Assembly (NCBI RefSeq): GCF_017168255.1
Contig: NZ_JABFAP010000001.1
Span: 2,722,449-2,786,448, forward strand
Direction: 5' to 3'
Source: Agrococcus sp. KRD186
Lineage (GTDB): Bacteria > Actinomycetota > Actinomycetes > Actinomycetales > Microbacteriaceae
DNA length: 64,000 nucleotides
Under the pieces are notes generated by a model. The model was not told the DNA's origin, did no database searches, and saw nothing but the letters and a program-made list of their open reading frames with translations. Shown here piece by piece: positions 13,901 to 25,900 of the stretch. Every line of letters begins with the position of its first letter. Position 1 is the stretch's first letter. The translations under genes and the position numbers were made by a program.

Positions 13901-16900
13901 GCTCGGTGCTCGAGGTGCCCACGCTCGACGGGCGCGGCTGGGTCGACATCACCTTCAGCGGGTTCGGCGGCCAGGACGTCGACCGGGCCTCGATCGTCGA
14001 CGCGGATGCGGAGATCGCGATCACTGCGGACGGCGTCGAGCTCGTCGTGGTCGCCGGGCTCTGGATCGGCGGCGACACCTACCGCTACTTCTTCACCGGG
14101 CACCTCGCGGGCAGCCTCAGCATCGCGTTCGCCGACGGCAGCTGGCAGAACGAGGCGGGCGTGGCATGGACCGCAGCGTCGGCGCCTGCCGCGGCCGACG
14201 CCGAGACCGACCGCTCCTGGGGAACGATCGGCAAGCGCACCTGGGTCATGGTGCGCCTGACGCCGACTGCGAACGCGACGGTCGCCACGGACTCCCTCGG
14301 CGGTGACGACGTGACGCTCAGCGGCGGCGGCGTCACCTGGACGGTGGAGGGCCGCGTCGGCTTCAGGGCAGAGGACGCCGGTGGGGTCGCGTTCTACGGG
14401 ATCACCCTCAGCGGCGCACTGCAGGCCGGCACGGTCACCCTCACCTTCGTCGAGGGCGCGTGGAGCGACTCGACCGGCACGACCGCCGCCGGCGGCAGCC
14501 AGACCTTCCGCACCATCGTGCTGGGCACGTCGTTCTTCATCGAGCTCTCGGGCGGCATCCTGCTGCAGGCCGCGGGCTTCACGGAGGAGCCGCTGCTGCA
14601 CGCACGTGCCTCGGTGGTGCTCGAGATCGACGCCGCCCGCAAGCTCTTCACTCTCACGTTCGTCGGCCAGCTCTCGGTGATCGGCCTCGGCACGATCGGC
14701 GCCACCGCCGGCCGCTTCGTGCTGCAGGTGGGCGATGCTGCGACGAACCCGATGTACCCGGTGCCGCAGTTCTGGGGTGTCGCGTCGATCGAGATGAACT
14801 TCGAGAAGCTCGAGGAGTTCGGCATCTTCTTGAGCGGCTCCGCACAGTTGCGCATCAACCTCACCAACGAGGTCAAGCACGAGATGATCACGCTCCCGGG
14901 CGTGGGCCCGGGGGGCACCGACCTCACCGAGACCTTCGAGCTGCAGCCGTTCAGCCTCGGCTTCCAGATCGTCGGCCAGGCGATCATCGCGCCCGCGGGC
15001 ACCGAGATCATGCGCGTGCAGGGCGGCCTGTATCTCAACATCTCGATGAACCCGCCGAACCCGTCGATGGACATCTTCCTCACCGGGCGCCTCTCGTTCG
15101 GCTCGGGCGACACACGGCTCGAGTTCGCCTCGGTCACCGGCCTGCTGATGATCTCGACCGTCCGAGACGATGAGACCGGCGAGATCCCCGGCGTCGCCGG
15201 CATGATCCGCGTCTCGGGCGGCGTCGATCTCGGCCTGCCCGACGTCGGCGACCTGCTGCAGATCAGCGGCACCGTCAACGTGATCTTCAACACCACGCTC
15301 GCCGAGCAGAGGTTCGTCGCCCCGAACGCCTTCCTGCCGCTGCTGCTCGAGGGTCAGTCGGCGGAGTTCGTGGTGCCGGCGGGCGCTCCAGCGTTCAACG
15401 GCCAGCCGATCCCGGGCGCCGTGCCCGCGGTCTACGTGGTCGCGAGCATCGACGCGCAATTGACGATCGGCGGAGTCTTCACGCTCTCGGGCTTCATCGC
15501 CATCACCGCGGGCGTTGGCACCGACGACATCGCCTTCTTCAAGCTCGACGGCTTCGTCAGCACCACCATCAAGGGCCTCGGCTCGCTGTACGGCGCGATC
15601 AACCTGACGATCCTCGCCGGTGCCGAGACCGGCATCCTGGGCCGCGTGCAGCTCGAGCTGGGCGTGCAGGGCATCCCTGGGCTGCGGCTCGAGGGCGGCT
15701 TCCTGCTCGAGATCAATACCTTCAGCACCACCCGCTCGATCAGCACCTTCGTCACCACCAAGGAGCAGGTCAACGGGCGCCAGGTCTTCGCCGGCTTCGC
15801 CCGTGATGCCGGCGGCGACCTACTGGTCGGTGAGGAGACGCTCGGCGTCGTCGCCGGCTTCCGGCTCGAGATGAACGGCACACTCGAGGTGATGGACGTG
15901 CTGCTCATCGACGGACACCTCGTCCTGACGGTCAGTGCCAGCGAATTGACGCTGCTCGTCAACGGCACGGCGGAGCTCGCGCTGTTCGGCTCCATCAGGA
16001 TCGTCGACTCGGGCTTCTCGATCACCAGCGCCGGCATGGTGGCCAGGCTCGACGTGCAGCTCGACGCCGGCTTCGGCGGCGACATCGGCATCGGCTTCTC
16101 GGTCTCCGCCCTGCTCGAGCTCAACACCACCGGCACCGTGAAGACGCTCGGCAGCACCGCGGTGCAGCCCGGCTTCCTGCTGCGGCTCGAGGGCACGATC
16201 AACTTCCTCGGCTTCATCAGCGGGAGCGGCTTCGCCGAGATCCGCATCGGGGCCGCCGGGTTCGAGATGGCGTTCGGCGTCGACTTCGATATCGCGGGCC
16301 TGAAGTTCCGCGCCGCCGGGCGGGCGGGCGTCTACAGCGACGGCTTCGCGATGGAGGTCTCCGTCAGCGTCTCGGCCGACGCCTTCATCTTCAGCCTGAG
16401 CGCGAGCGGCCTGTTGCGCATCAACACCACCGGCCAGGTCAGGAACGGCATCGAGACCGGCTTCAAGCTGCAGATCGAGGGCACGGTCACGCTGCTGGGC
16501 ATCTTCAGCTTCGATGCCGGTCTCACCATCGAGTTCGGCAGGGCGAACCCCGACGACGGCAACCCGAACACGACGATCGACGATCCCAAGGACGGCGCCT
16601 GGTACCTCAAGGCCAACGCCGATCTGTCGTTCTTCGGCTTCGACCTCTCGGGCTCGATCTTCCTGAACTCCGACGGCAACTTCCAGCTGCTGCTGAAGGG
16701 CGGCATGGAGTTCCGGGCCGGACCGATCGGGGTGCGCGGCAGCTTCAGCCTCGAGGTGTCGTTCCTGACGCACGACGACAACGGCATCATCTACTACACG
16801 CTGTTCATCGGCGGCTCCGCCCGCGTCGAGGTGTTCTTCGACTTCGGGCTGTTCGAGATCAGTTTCGGCGTGGGCCTCGAGATGTCGGTCTCCGCCGACT

Positions 16901-19900
16901 CCCGCAACCAGGTCGACGGTTCGACCCCGCTGATCTTCCGCATCACCGTGCGCTTCAAGATCTTCGGCTCGTGGGAGTCGATCTCCGGCAGCTTCCGCAT
17001 CGGCAGCGTCTCGTTCCCCGAGGTGCCGTACCTCGCCGGCAACAACGTGACGCTGCCCGACCCGGGCCGCAGCCTGCGCGAGTGGCGACCCGAGAACACC
17101 GAGCTCACGCTGAACGTCGGCGACGCGGCGCACCGCACCGCACGGGGCGTCAGCACGTCGACCACCGACGAGACGATCTTCGTCGAGCAGATCGGCGCGC
17201 TCGACGATGACGGCCGGGCGACCCTCCGCATCAGCGGCTTCGGGCACACGCGCACCTACGCGCACGTCGAGAAGCTGCGGGCCTACTTCGACGGCGGCGC
17301 CGACCGCATCGTCATCGACCCGAGCGTGCAGATCCCGGTCGAGATCTACGGCGAGGCCGGCGACGACACCATCGAGATGCACGGCTCGGGCACCGGCATC
17401 GTGCTCGACGGCGGCAGCGAGCGCGACACGATCACCGTCACGGGCTCCGCGACCGGCACCGTGCACGGCGGCACCGGCGACGACGTCCTCCGCCACACCG
17501 GCACCGGCGCGCTGAGCATGCACGGCGGCGACGACAACGATCAGCTCTTCGGCAGCCACGTCGGCGACCGGCTCTTCGGCGACGACGGCGACGACCTGCT
17601 CTCGGGGATCGCCGCGAAGTACGACGGCGGCGCGCACGACGACACCATCATCGCGATCTCGATGTTCTCGTCGACGGAGGCCATCGTCGTCGACGGCGGC
17701 ACCGGCACCGACACGCTGTCGATCGCGCTCACCGGCGGCGACGACGTCCTCGCGGTGACGAACCCGTCGACCGGCATCCTCGAGTACCGGCTCGGCGGCG
17801 ACCTGGCGACCAGCGCGAGCATCGAGCACCTCATCATCGACGCCGGGGCAGGTGCCGACACGCTCACCCTCAGCGACATCACCGGCGCGGCCTCGGGCCT
17901 GACGCAGGTCGAGATCGAGCTCGGCACCGGCAGCGCCGATCGCGTGGGCGTCATCGGTGCGAGCGGCGCGGATGCGTTCCAGGTCGTCACCGACGCGGAT
18001 CGCACCCGGGTGACGCGCAGCTCGGGCGCCGCCTACTCAGTGTGGATACGCGGCGGCGTGCGGGGCCAAGGCGACGCGCTCAGGATCGCGGGTGAGGCTG
18101 GTGGCGACACGATCGACGCCTCGGGCGTCACCCTCGACCAACTGACTCTGACGCTGGTCGGCGGCGATGGGAACGACCGGCTCACAGGCTCGCGCTTCGA
18201 TGACGTGCTCGACCTGGGCGCCGGCGACGACACCGCCACCGGCGGCCTCGGCCGCGACACCTGGTACGACGACGGCGGCACCAACACGCTCATCGAGTCG
18301 TTCGAGACCGGCGACTTCGGCCTCTACGGCAACCTGTTTGTGGTCGGCGTGGCGATCGGGACCGACTGGGCCATCGGCTCCGTGCCCGAGGACCTCAAGG
18401 GCATGTTCGCGATCGCGCACCTCACCTCGACCGGCACCGGCTCGACCACCATCCTGGTGGGCGATGCCGACGGCCGCGTGTCGATCGCCGGCACGGCGAC
18501 GCTCGAGGGCAGCAGCTGGGACGCGGACCCCTGGACGGGCACCGCGCACCTCGACACCGGTGCCGGCGACGACCTCGTGCGCATCGAGCTGACCCGCTCC
18601 ACCGGCCTCGCGGTGCACCTGCGCGGCTCCGCCGGCAGCGACCGGCTCGAGGTGTGGGGCACGACCGCCCCCGACGACCTGATCGTGGACCGCCTCACCG
18701 ACGACGACAGCTCGACCCACGCCAACCGCATCCGCCGTGTCGCCTTCACCGGCGCCACCATGGCACTGCTGGGCACGATCACGCACGACGGCACCGAACT
18801 GGTCACGATCCGCACGCTGACCGGCGCCGACCGGGTCGCCGTGCGCGCGATTGCCGTCGAGCACCGCATCCTCACCGGCGAGCACACCGACCGCATCGCG
18901 GTGGGCTCGCAGGCCGCCGGGGCAGACACCTCGCAGTCCGACTGGACGAACACCGGCGGCACCGTCGACGCGATCCAGGCGCTGCTCGTGCTCGACGGCG
19001 GCAACGGGCCGGGCGCCATCACGGGCAACGACCTGCTCGCCGTCGACGACACCGGCGACGCCGACGCGAACACCGGCGAGCTGACCGTGACGACGATCAC
19101 CGGCCTCGACATGGTCGGTGGCGGCATCCGCTACACGACCTTCGAGCGGCTGACGATCGACCTCGGCTTCGGCGGTGACACCTTCACGGTGCACTCGACC
19201 CACTCGGGCACGACCGCACTGACGGCCAACGACGGCACCGACCTCGTCATCATCCGCACGATCGACGGCGCCACCCGCGTCGACACCGGCGCGCAGGATG
19301 ACACGGTGCGGATCTCGTCGACCGTCACGGGCGTCGGCGGCGTGCTCACGGGCATCCGCGCGCCCCTCACGCTCACCGGCGGCAGCGGTGTCGACCGGCT
19401 CTTCCTCGACGACGCCGCGACCCTGCTGGACCGCATCGGCGTCGTCACCGGCACCACGATCGCGGGCCTCGGCATGACCGCAGGCTCCCCTCGGCCGAGC
19501 CTCGTCCAGGTCGTCACGGTGCATGGCGCGGTCGACGGCCGCTTCGTGCTGACGGTCGCAGGCTTCGGCGCCACCGGGCAGCTCGCCTTCGACGCCTCCG
19601 CGGCGCGCGTGCAGGCAGCCCTCGAGGCGCTCGTCGGTATCGGCAACGTCGTGGTGACAAAGGCGGGCGGCCGCTGGACCATCGCCTGGGCGGGCGCGCT
19701 GGCAGGCGCCCTCGGCGCCTCGCACACCATCGCCGTCAGCAGCGTCGCAGCCTTCCCGCTCGTCGGCGCTGGCCTCGCCGTCGGGGTGCTGCGGATGACC
19801 AACGGGCTCGTCGACTACCTGCTGTTCGAGGCGCTCGACCTGACGCTCGGTTCCGGCTCCGACGTGCTGAACATCGACAGCACCCACACCGGCACGACGA

Positions 19901-22900
19901 CGGTGCACGCCGCCGACGGTGACGACCGGGTGCAGATCGAGTCGCTCGCGGGCACCACCGCCGTCGAGGGGGAGGCGGGCGACGACTGGCTGCTCGTCAA
20001 CCCCGTGCCGGGCCAGGTGGGCGTCAACGCGATGGACGGCCAGTTGCTCACGCTCGACGGCGGCGCCGACTCTGACACCTTCATGATCGAGCTCTTCGGC
20101 GCCGGTAGCAGCCGCATCAACACCGTCGACACGGCTGACGGCGGCACCAACGTGCTGGTCGTGAACGGCTCGGCGCTCGACGACACCTTCCTCTTCCGCA
20201 GCAACCCGAGCCGCGCCCTGATCGCGCTGCTCTCGCAGGCGGGCGCCGTCGAGGGGCAGTTCGCCGCGGTCGAGCAGGTCACCTACGGCCAGGAGATGAC
20301 CGGCGGCGTGGTCGTCAACGGCGGCGCGGGCGACGACATGTTCGCGTTCGACGACACCGCCTCGGTGCTGACCGTGACCGGAGGCTCCGGCAACGATCAC
20401 TTCCGCTTCGGTCAGCTCTACACCGCCTACGACGCTGACGACGAGTTCCCCGCCGCCGACTTCTTCAACTCCTCCCGAGGTCAGCTGACCAAGGGCGTCT
20501 CCGAGACCGCGCACGTCTACGGCGGCTCTGGCGACGACGTGTTCGAGGTGTTCCGCAACTTCGCGACCCTCAACCTCTACGGCGACTCCGGCGACGACAC
20601 CTTCGTGATCCGCTCCTTTGTCGGCCAGTCCGAGGTCACCGCCGTCGACGCGGGCGAGGGCCGCAACTTCATCGAGTACGCGTCGAACGCCCCGGTCAAC
20701 ATCGACGGCGGCTCAGGCTACGACCTGGTCGTGATCATCGGCACCGAGCTGCGCGACGTCTTCGTGATCACCGCGAACGGCGTCTACGGGGCCGGCCGCG
20801 TCATCCGCTACACGAACGTCGAGCAGGTCGCGATCTACGGCATGGCCGGCGACGATGTCTTCCACGTGCTCTCGACGAACCCGGCGATCGAGCTGTCGAT
20901 CTACGGCGGTCTCGGCTCCGACCGGGTCGAGGTCGGCAGCGCAGCGCCAGCGGTGCAGGCCGACGACCTGCTCGGCCACACCGGCCTCGTGCGGCACTCG
21001 GTCGAGAGCACGATCGGCAACAGCGCGTGGGCGCTCCTGCCGGTCGATGGCATCGCCACCGAGATCTTGGACAACGACGAGCCGACCGTCGTGGTCGCGC
21101 CGGTGGGCGGCTCGCTCGTGCTCACCGAGGGCGACGAGGGTGCCGTCACGGTGCGGCTCACGCTCGCGCCCACGACGCAGGTGCTCGTCACGCTCGTCGG
21201 CCCCGCAGTCGACCCCACCTCCGGCAGCCGCTCCCGCATGATCGAGTTCTTCGACGCGGTGACGGGGCTCTGGAAGACCTCGGTGACCCTCGTCTTCGCC
21301 GCCGGCAGCACCGACCAGCAGCAGGTGCGCGTGCGCGCCGTCGACGACATCGCCGCCGAGGGCGCCTGGTTCGCGCCCATCGACGCCATCGTCGCGCAGG
21401 GCGACCCCGAAGACGCCATTGCCGACGAGTACGCGGGTGCGCGCGTCGCCACCACCTTCGTGCGCGTGCTCGACGACGAGGCACCTGAGCTGCCGGTGGT
21501 CGTGCCCGACGGCGGCGTCGAGGTCATCGAGCCCGCGGGCGGCACGGGCGGCACGATCGCCACCTACGAGGTGCGCATCGCGGCGGCGCCGTCCGGACCC
21601 GTGACGGTGCTCGTGACCGCCCCGTCCGGCCTGCAGATCTCGACCGACGCCGGCCCGTGGCTGACCGAGCTGCTGCTCACCTTCACCGCCGTCGGCGCGA
21701 AGCTGGTGCGGGTGCGCGCGATCGACGACAGCGTCGTCGAGGGCCAGCACGTGCAGCTGCTCACCGCGGTCGTCGTCACCAGCGACGCCTTCGCCGGCGT
21801 CATCACCGGCGCCGGCGGCCTGGCGAACTCCTTCCTCGTCGCCGGCCTCGCCGCACCCGCGGGCGTCCTGAAGGGCCGGATGATCCGCATCACCAGCGGT
21901 GCCGGCGCCGGTCAGCTGTTCCGCATCTGGAACAACGTCGGCGAGGAGATCGAGATCGAGGGCGACTGGGACGTCGCGCCCGCGGCCGGCGATGCCTTCA
22001 TCATCAGCGGCTACGCGGCCCCCGCGGTCGCGGACGCGATCGTCGGCATCGTGAGCGCGATCTCCGCCGACCGCCGCACCGTCACGCTCAGCGGCATCGC
22101 ACCGATGCTCGTCGACCAGCTGGCCGGAGCGCTCCTGCGGGTGGTCGACGCGCGCGGCACCGCCGCATACCGCACGATCGCCTCGAACACCGCCTTCACC
22201 ATCACCGTCGTCGAGGCCTGGGGCTCCGACGCGATCACCGTCGGCGTCACGCAGCTCTACGTCGCCGAGATCCCCGGGATCGTCGTCGAGCGAGTCAGCG
22301 TGCTCGTGCACGACGGCGACACCCCCGGCGTCGTCATCACGCCGGTCGGCGGCGACTTCCGGCTGGTCGAGGGTGCGGTCGACGGCCAGTTCGGCGCCGA
22401 GGGCAGCTACACGGTGCGCCTGACCATGGCACCCGGGGCCGGTGAGACGGTGACGGTGCGCATCGACGCCATCCGCTCCTTCACCCTCGACATGAACGGC
22501 CCCGACTGCGGCCTGCCGAACGGCTGCCACGAGGCGCAGGTCGAGCTCTGGAACGGCAGCGCCTGGGTGCAGCAGCTCACGCTCGCGTTCACCGCTGCCA
22601 ACTGGATGACCCCGCGCACCATCCGCGTGCGCGCCATCGACGACAGCCGCATCGACGGTGGCGACGTGCAGGAGTTCGCCGACGCCGCCCGCCGCCTGCA
22701 CCTGATCCAGGGCCCGCTGTTCGTCTCCGGCGGCGACGACCCCAACCCGCCGGTCGCCCTCGAGATCGACGACTTCCTGCCGATCGTGCTGCCGGGCGAA
22801 TCCTCCGGCCACCCGCTGCCCGTCACCGCCAGCACCGCGCAGGCGATCGAGTCGGCGCAGGTCGACGTGCTGGTCGTGCACGACGAGGACAGCCCGGCCA

Positions 22901-25900
22901 ACAGCAGCGGCGTCGTGACGCGCGACCGCATCACCGGCTTCGGCATGGCCGGCGACACCGCCATCGCGGGCCGCCCGGTGCTCGGCGGCATCCGCTACGC
23001 CGACTTCGAGGACCTCACGCTGCTGCTGGGCTACGGCGACAACACGGTCACGGTCGAGAGCACCCACGCCGGCACCACCACCGTGCACGCCGGCCCCGGC
23101 GACGACACCCTCACCATCCGCACGATCGACGGCCACACGCGCCTCATCGGTGGCCCGACCAGCAGCAGCGCAGCCCTGTATGGGCGCACCGACGACGACG
23201 TCTTCCACGTCGGCACCGCATCCGGCCTGCTCGACCTCCTCGCCGCGCTGCTGGTGCTCGAGGGCGGCATCGGCGACGACACCGCGAACCTGCACGACTT
23301 CGGCGACCTGAACGACAACCGCGGCGTGCTCACCCAAGACACCCTCACCGGTCTCGACATGCTGCCGCGCACCGGCCTCGACGAGCTCGGCCGACCGCTC
23401 GACCGGCTCTTCTCGGTCACACCCCGCGGTGCGACCTTCACGCTCATGCTGTCGCAGCTGCAGGGCGGCGTCGCCACCGGCATCGGCGCGATCACCTTCG
23501 CCGCAGGGGCCTCTGCCGAGACCGTGCGCCTGGCGCTGCAGGAGCTGCTGTTCGCGACCTCTGCGGGTGCCGACGCGGGCTTCTCGATGACCTGCGGCGT
23601 CGAGGACCGCACCCGCTGCGCTGACAGCGTGTACGTCTGGCAGGTCGGCGGCACCTACCTGATCGGCTTCCGCGGCGAGGTCAACGCCGATCCCGTCAAC
23701 CCCGTCGCCATCCAGCTCGCGGCGCTCGGCGCGGCCGTCGGCGCCCCGGCCACCGATGCGCTGACGACCTCCGGCATCCGCTACCAGGGCCTCGAGACGC
23801 TCAACCTGGCGCTCGGCTCCGGCGACGACGTGCTCAACGTGCGCGGCACGCTGCCGGTCACGAACGTCTCCTTCGGCGACGGCGACGACCGCGTCTCCAT
23901 CGCCTCGCTCGCCGACGTGCCGGTCGACGGTGAGCCCGAGTTCCTGGCCGGCGACCTCGACGCGATCGAGGGCACCCTCAACCTCGATCTCGGCAGCGGC
24001 CGGCACACGCTGCTGCTCAGCGACGAGGGGGCGGATGCGGGTGATGCGGATGCGCTCATCACCGACGTCAGGAGCGCGGCGCAGGCGCGCGACGCGGCGC
24101 TGGCGGCGAACGGCGAGATCTTCGTGCTGGGCCTGGCGCCCGCCGGCATCTCGTGGCGTGCGGCCGCCGACGGCACCTTCGCCGACGGCATCCGCATCTG
24201 GACCAGCGCCTTCGCCGACACGATCATGATCGACGGCACGCATGAGCGCGCCGGGGTGCGCACCACCACCTGGCTGAACACCGGGCTCGGCGACGACGAC
24301 GTGACCGTCGCGCTCACCGCCGGCCAGGACGGCCACTTCGTGCTCAACACGCAGGGCCCCGCCGATCACGTGCTGGGCCTCGGCGCCGACCTGGATGACG
24401 GCGACGAGCCCGTGCGCGCCGACGCGGTCGTCAGCATCGTCGTCACCCGCGGCGGCACGAGCTTCACCCTGCCGGCCGTGCGGTGGACCGCCTCGACCGC
24501 GCTCGACATCGTCAGCCTGTTCGACTCGCTGCGGGTGGGCGACATGATCACCGTGACCATGGAGCTGAGCGACTGGAGCGTGCAGTCCGGCGGTGCCTTC
24601 GACCTGGGCTCGACCAGCGACCTGGTCGGCTACCGCGTGTGGGTGAACGGCCGCCTGCTCGGCGCGAGCGACATCACGCGCACCGGCTCGCTGCTCACCT
24701 TCGACGCTCCCGCGCAGCGCGACGGCTCGGCCGCGCACGTGCTGGTCGAGGTCACCCGCACCGCCACCCGCAGCTTCACGGTGCCGGTCTACGACGCGAT
24801 TCTGCCGGCCGGCTTCAGCGACGACGACACCGTGCACGGCGAGGCGTCGACGCTGCCGCTGCTCATCTTCGGCGGCATCGGCGACGACGAGCTGAACGGC
24901 GGATCGGGGGCGGATGTCATCTTCGGCGACCGCGGCCTGGTGCAGTGGCTCGATGCGGCGGGCACCGTCGTCGCCCAGGCCGGCAACGGCGGCGTCGACG
25001 ACTTCACCGACGGCGTCGTGCGACCGACGCGCCTGGTCACCAGCGTCGATACGCAGGTCGGCGGCGACGACATCGTGCGCGGCCTCGGCGGCGACGACGT
25101 GCTCATCGGCGGCCGCGGCGACGACCGCATCGACGGCGGCGCGCAGCGCGACCTGCTCTTCGGCGACAGCGTGCAGCTCGACCGCCGCTCCTCGCTCGGC
25201 GACCACCGCAACCCGCGGTTCCAGGTGCTCATCGGAGGGCAGATCTACAGCGTCGAGCTGCTGAGCGCCGGCCAGGCGCTCGTGACGCGAGCCTGGCAGC
25301 TCGACCCCGTCGGGCCGACCGCCTGGAGCGACTTCCGCATCACGCTGCTCGACCACACCGCGACGACCGCCGCGGGCCTCATCGGCGACGACGTCATCGC
25401 CGGCGGCGCGCACGACGACACGATCTTCGGCCAGCTGGGCGACGACACCATCCAGGGCGACGGCTCGATCGACGGCGCGACGGGCCTCGCCAGCGCGTTC
25501 CGCGATGCCGCGGGCAACCTGGTGGTGCGCCCCTCGGCCGAGCGCGCCGACGACGGCGACGACTACATCGAGGGCGGCGGCGGCAGCGATGTGGTCTTCG
25601 GCGGCCTCGGGCGCGACGACATCATCGGCGGCAGCTCCAACCTGTTCTCCCTCACCAGCCCGCAGCAGCGGCCCGACGGCGCCGACCTGCTCTTCGGCGG
25701 CGCCGGCACCCGCATCGACCGCAACGATGACACCGCCGGGCACGGCCGCGACGCCGACACGATCGTCGGCGACAACGGCAGCATCTTCCGCCTCGTCGGC
25801 ACCGGTGGCGGCACCGGCGGCGCCTACCTGCGCTTCACCTACGACACCGAGAACGCCCCCGCGTCGCGCCTCGTGCCGCGCGCGGTCGAGCTGCTCGACT

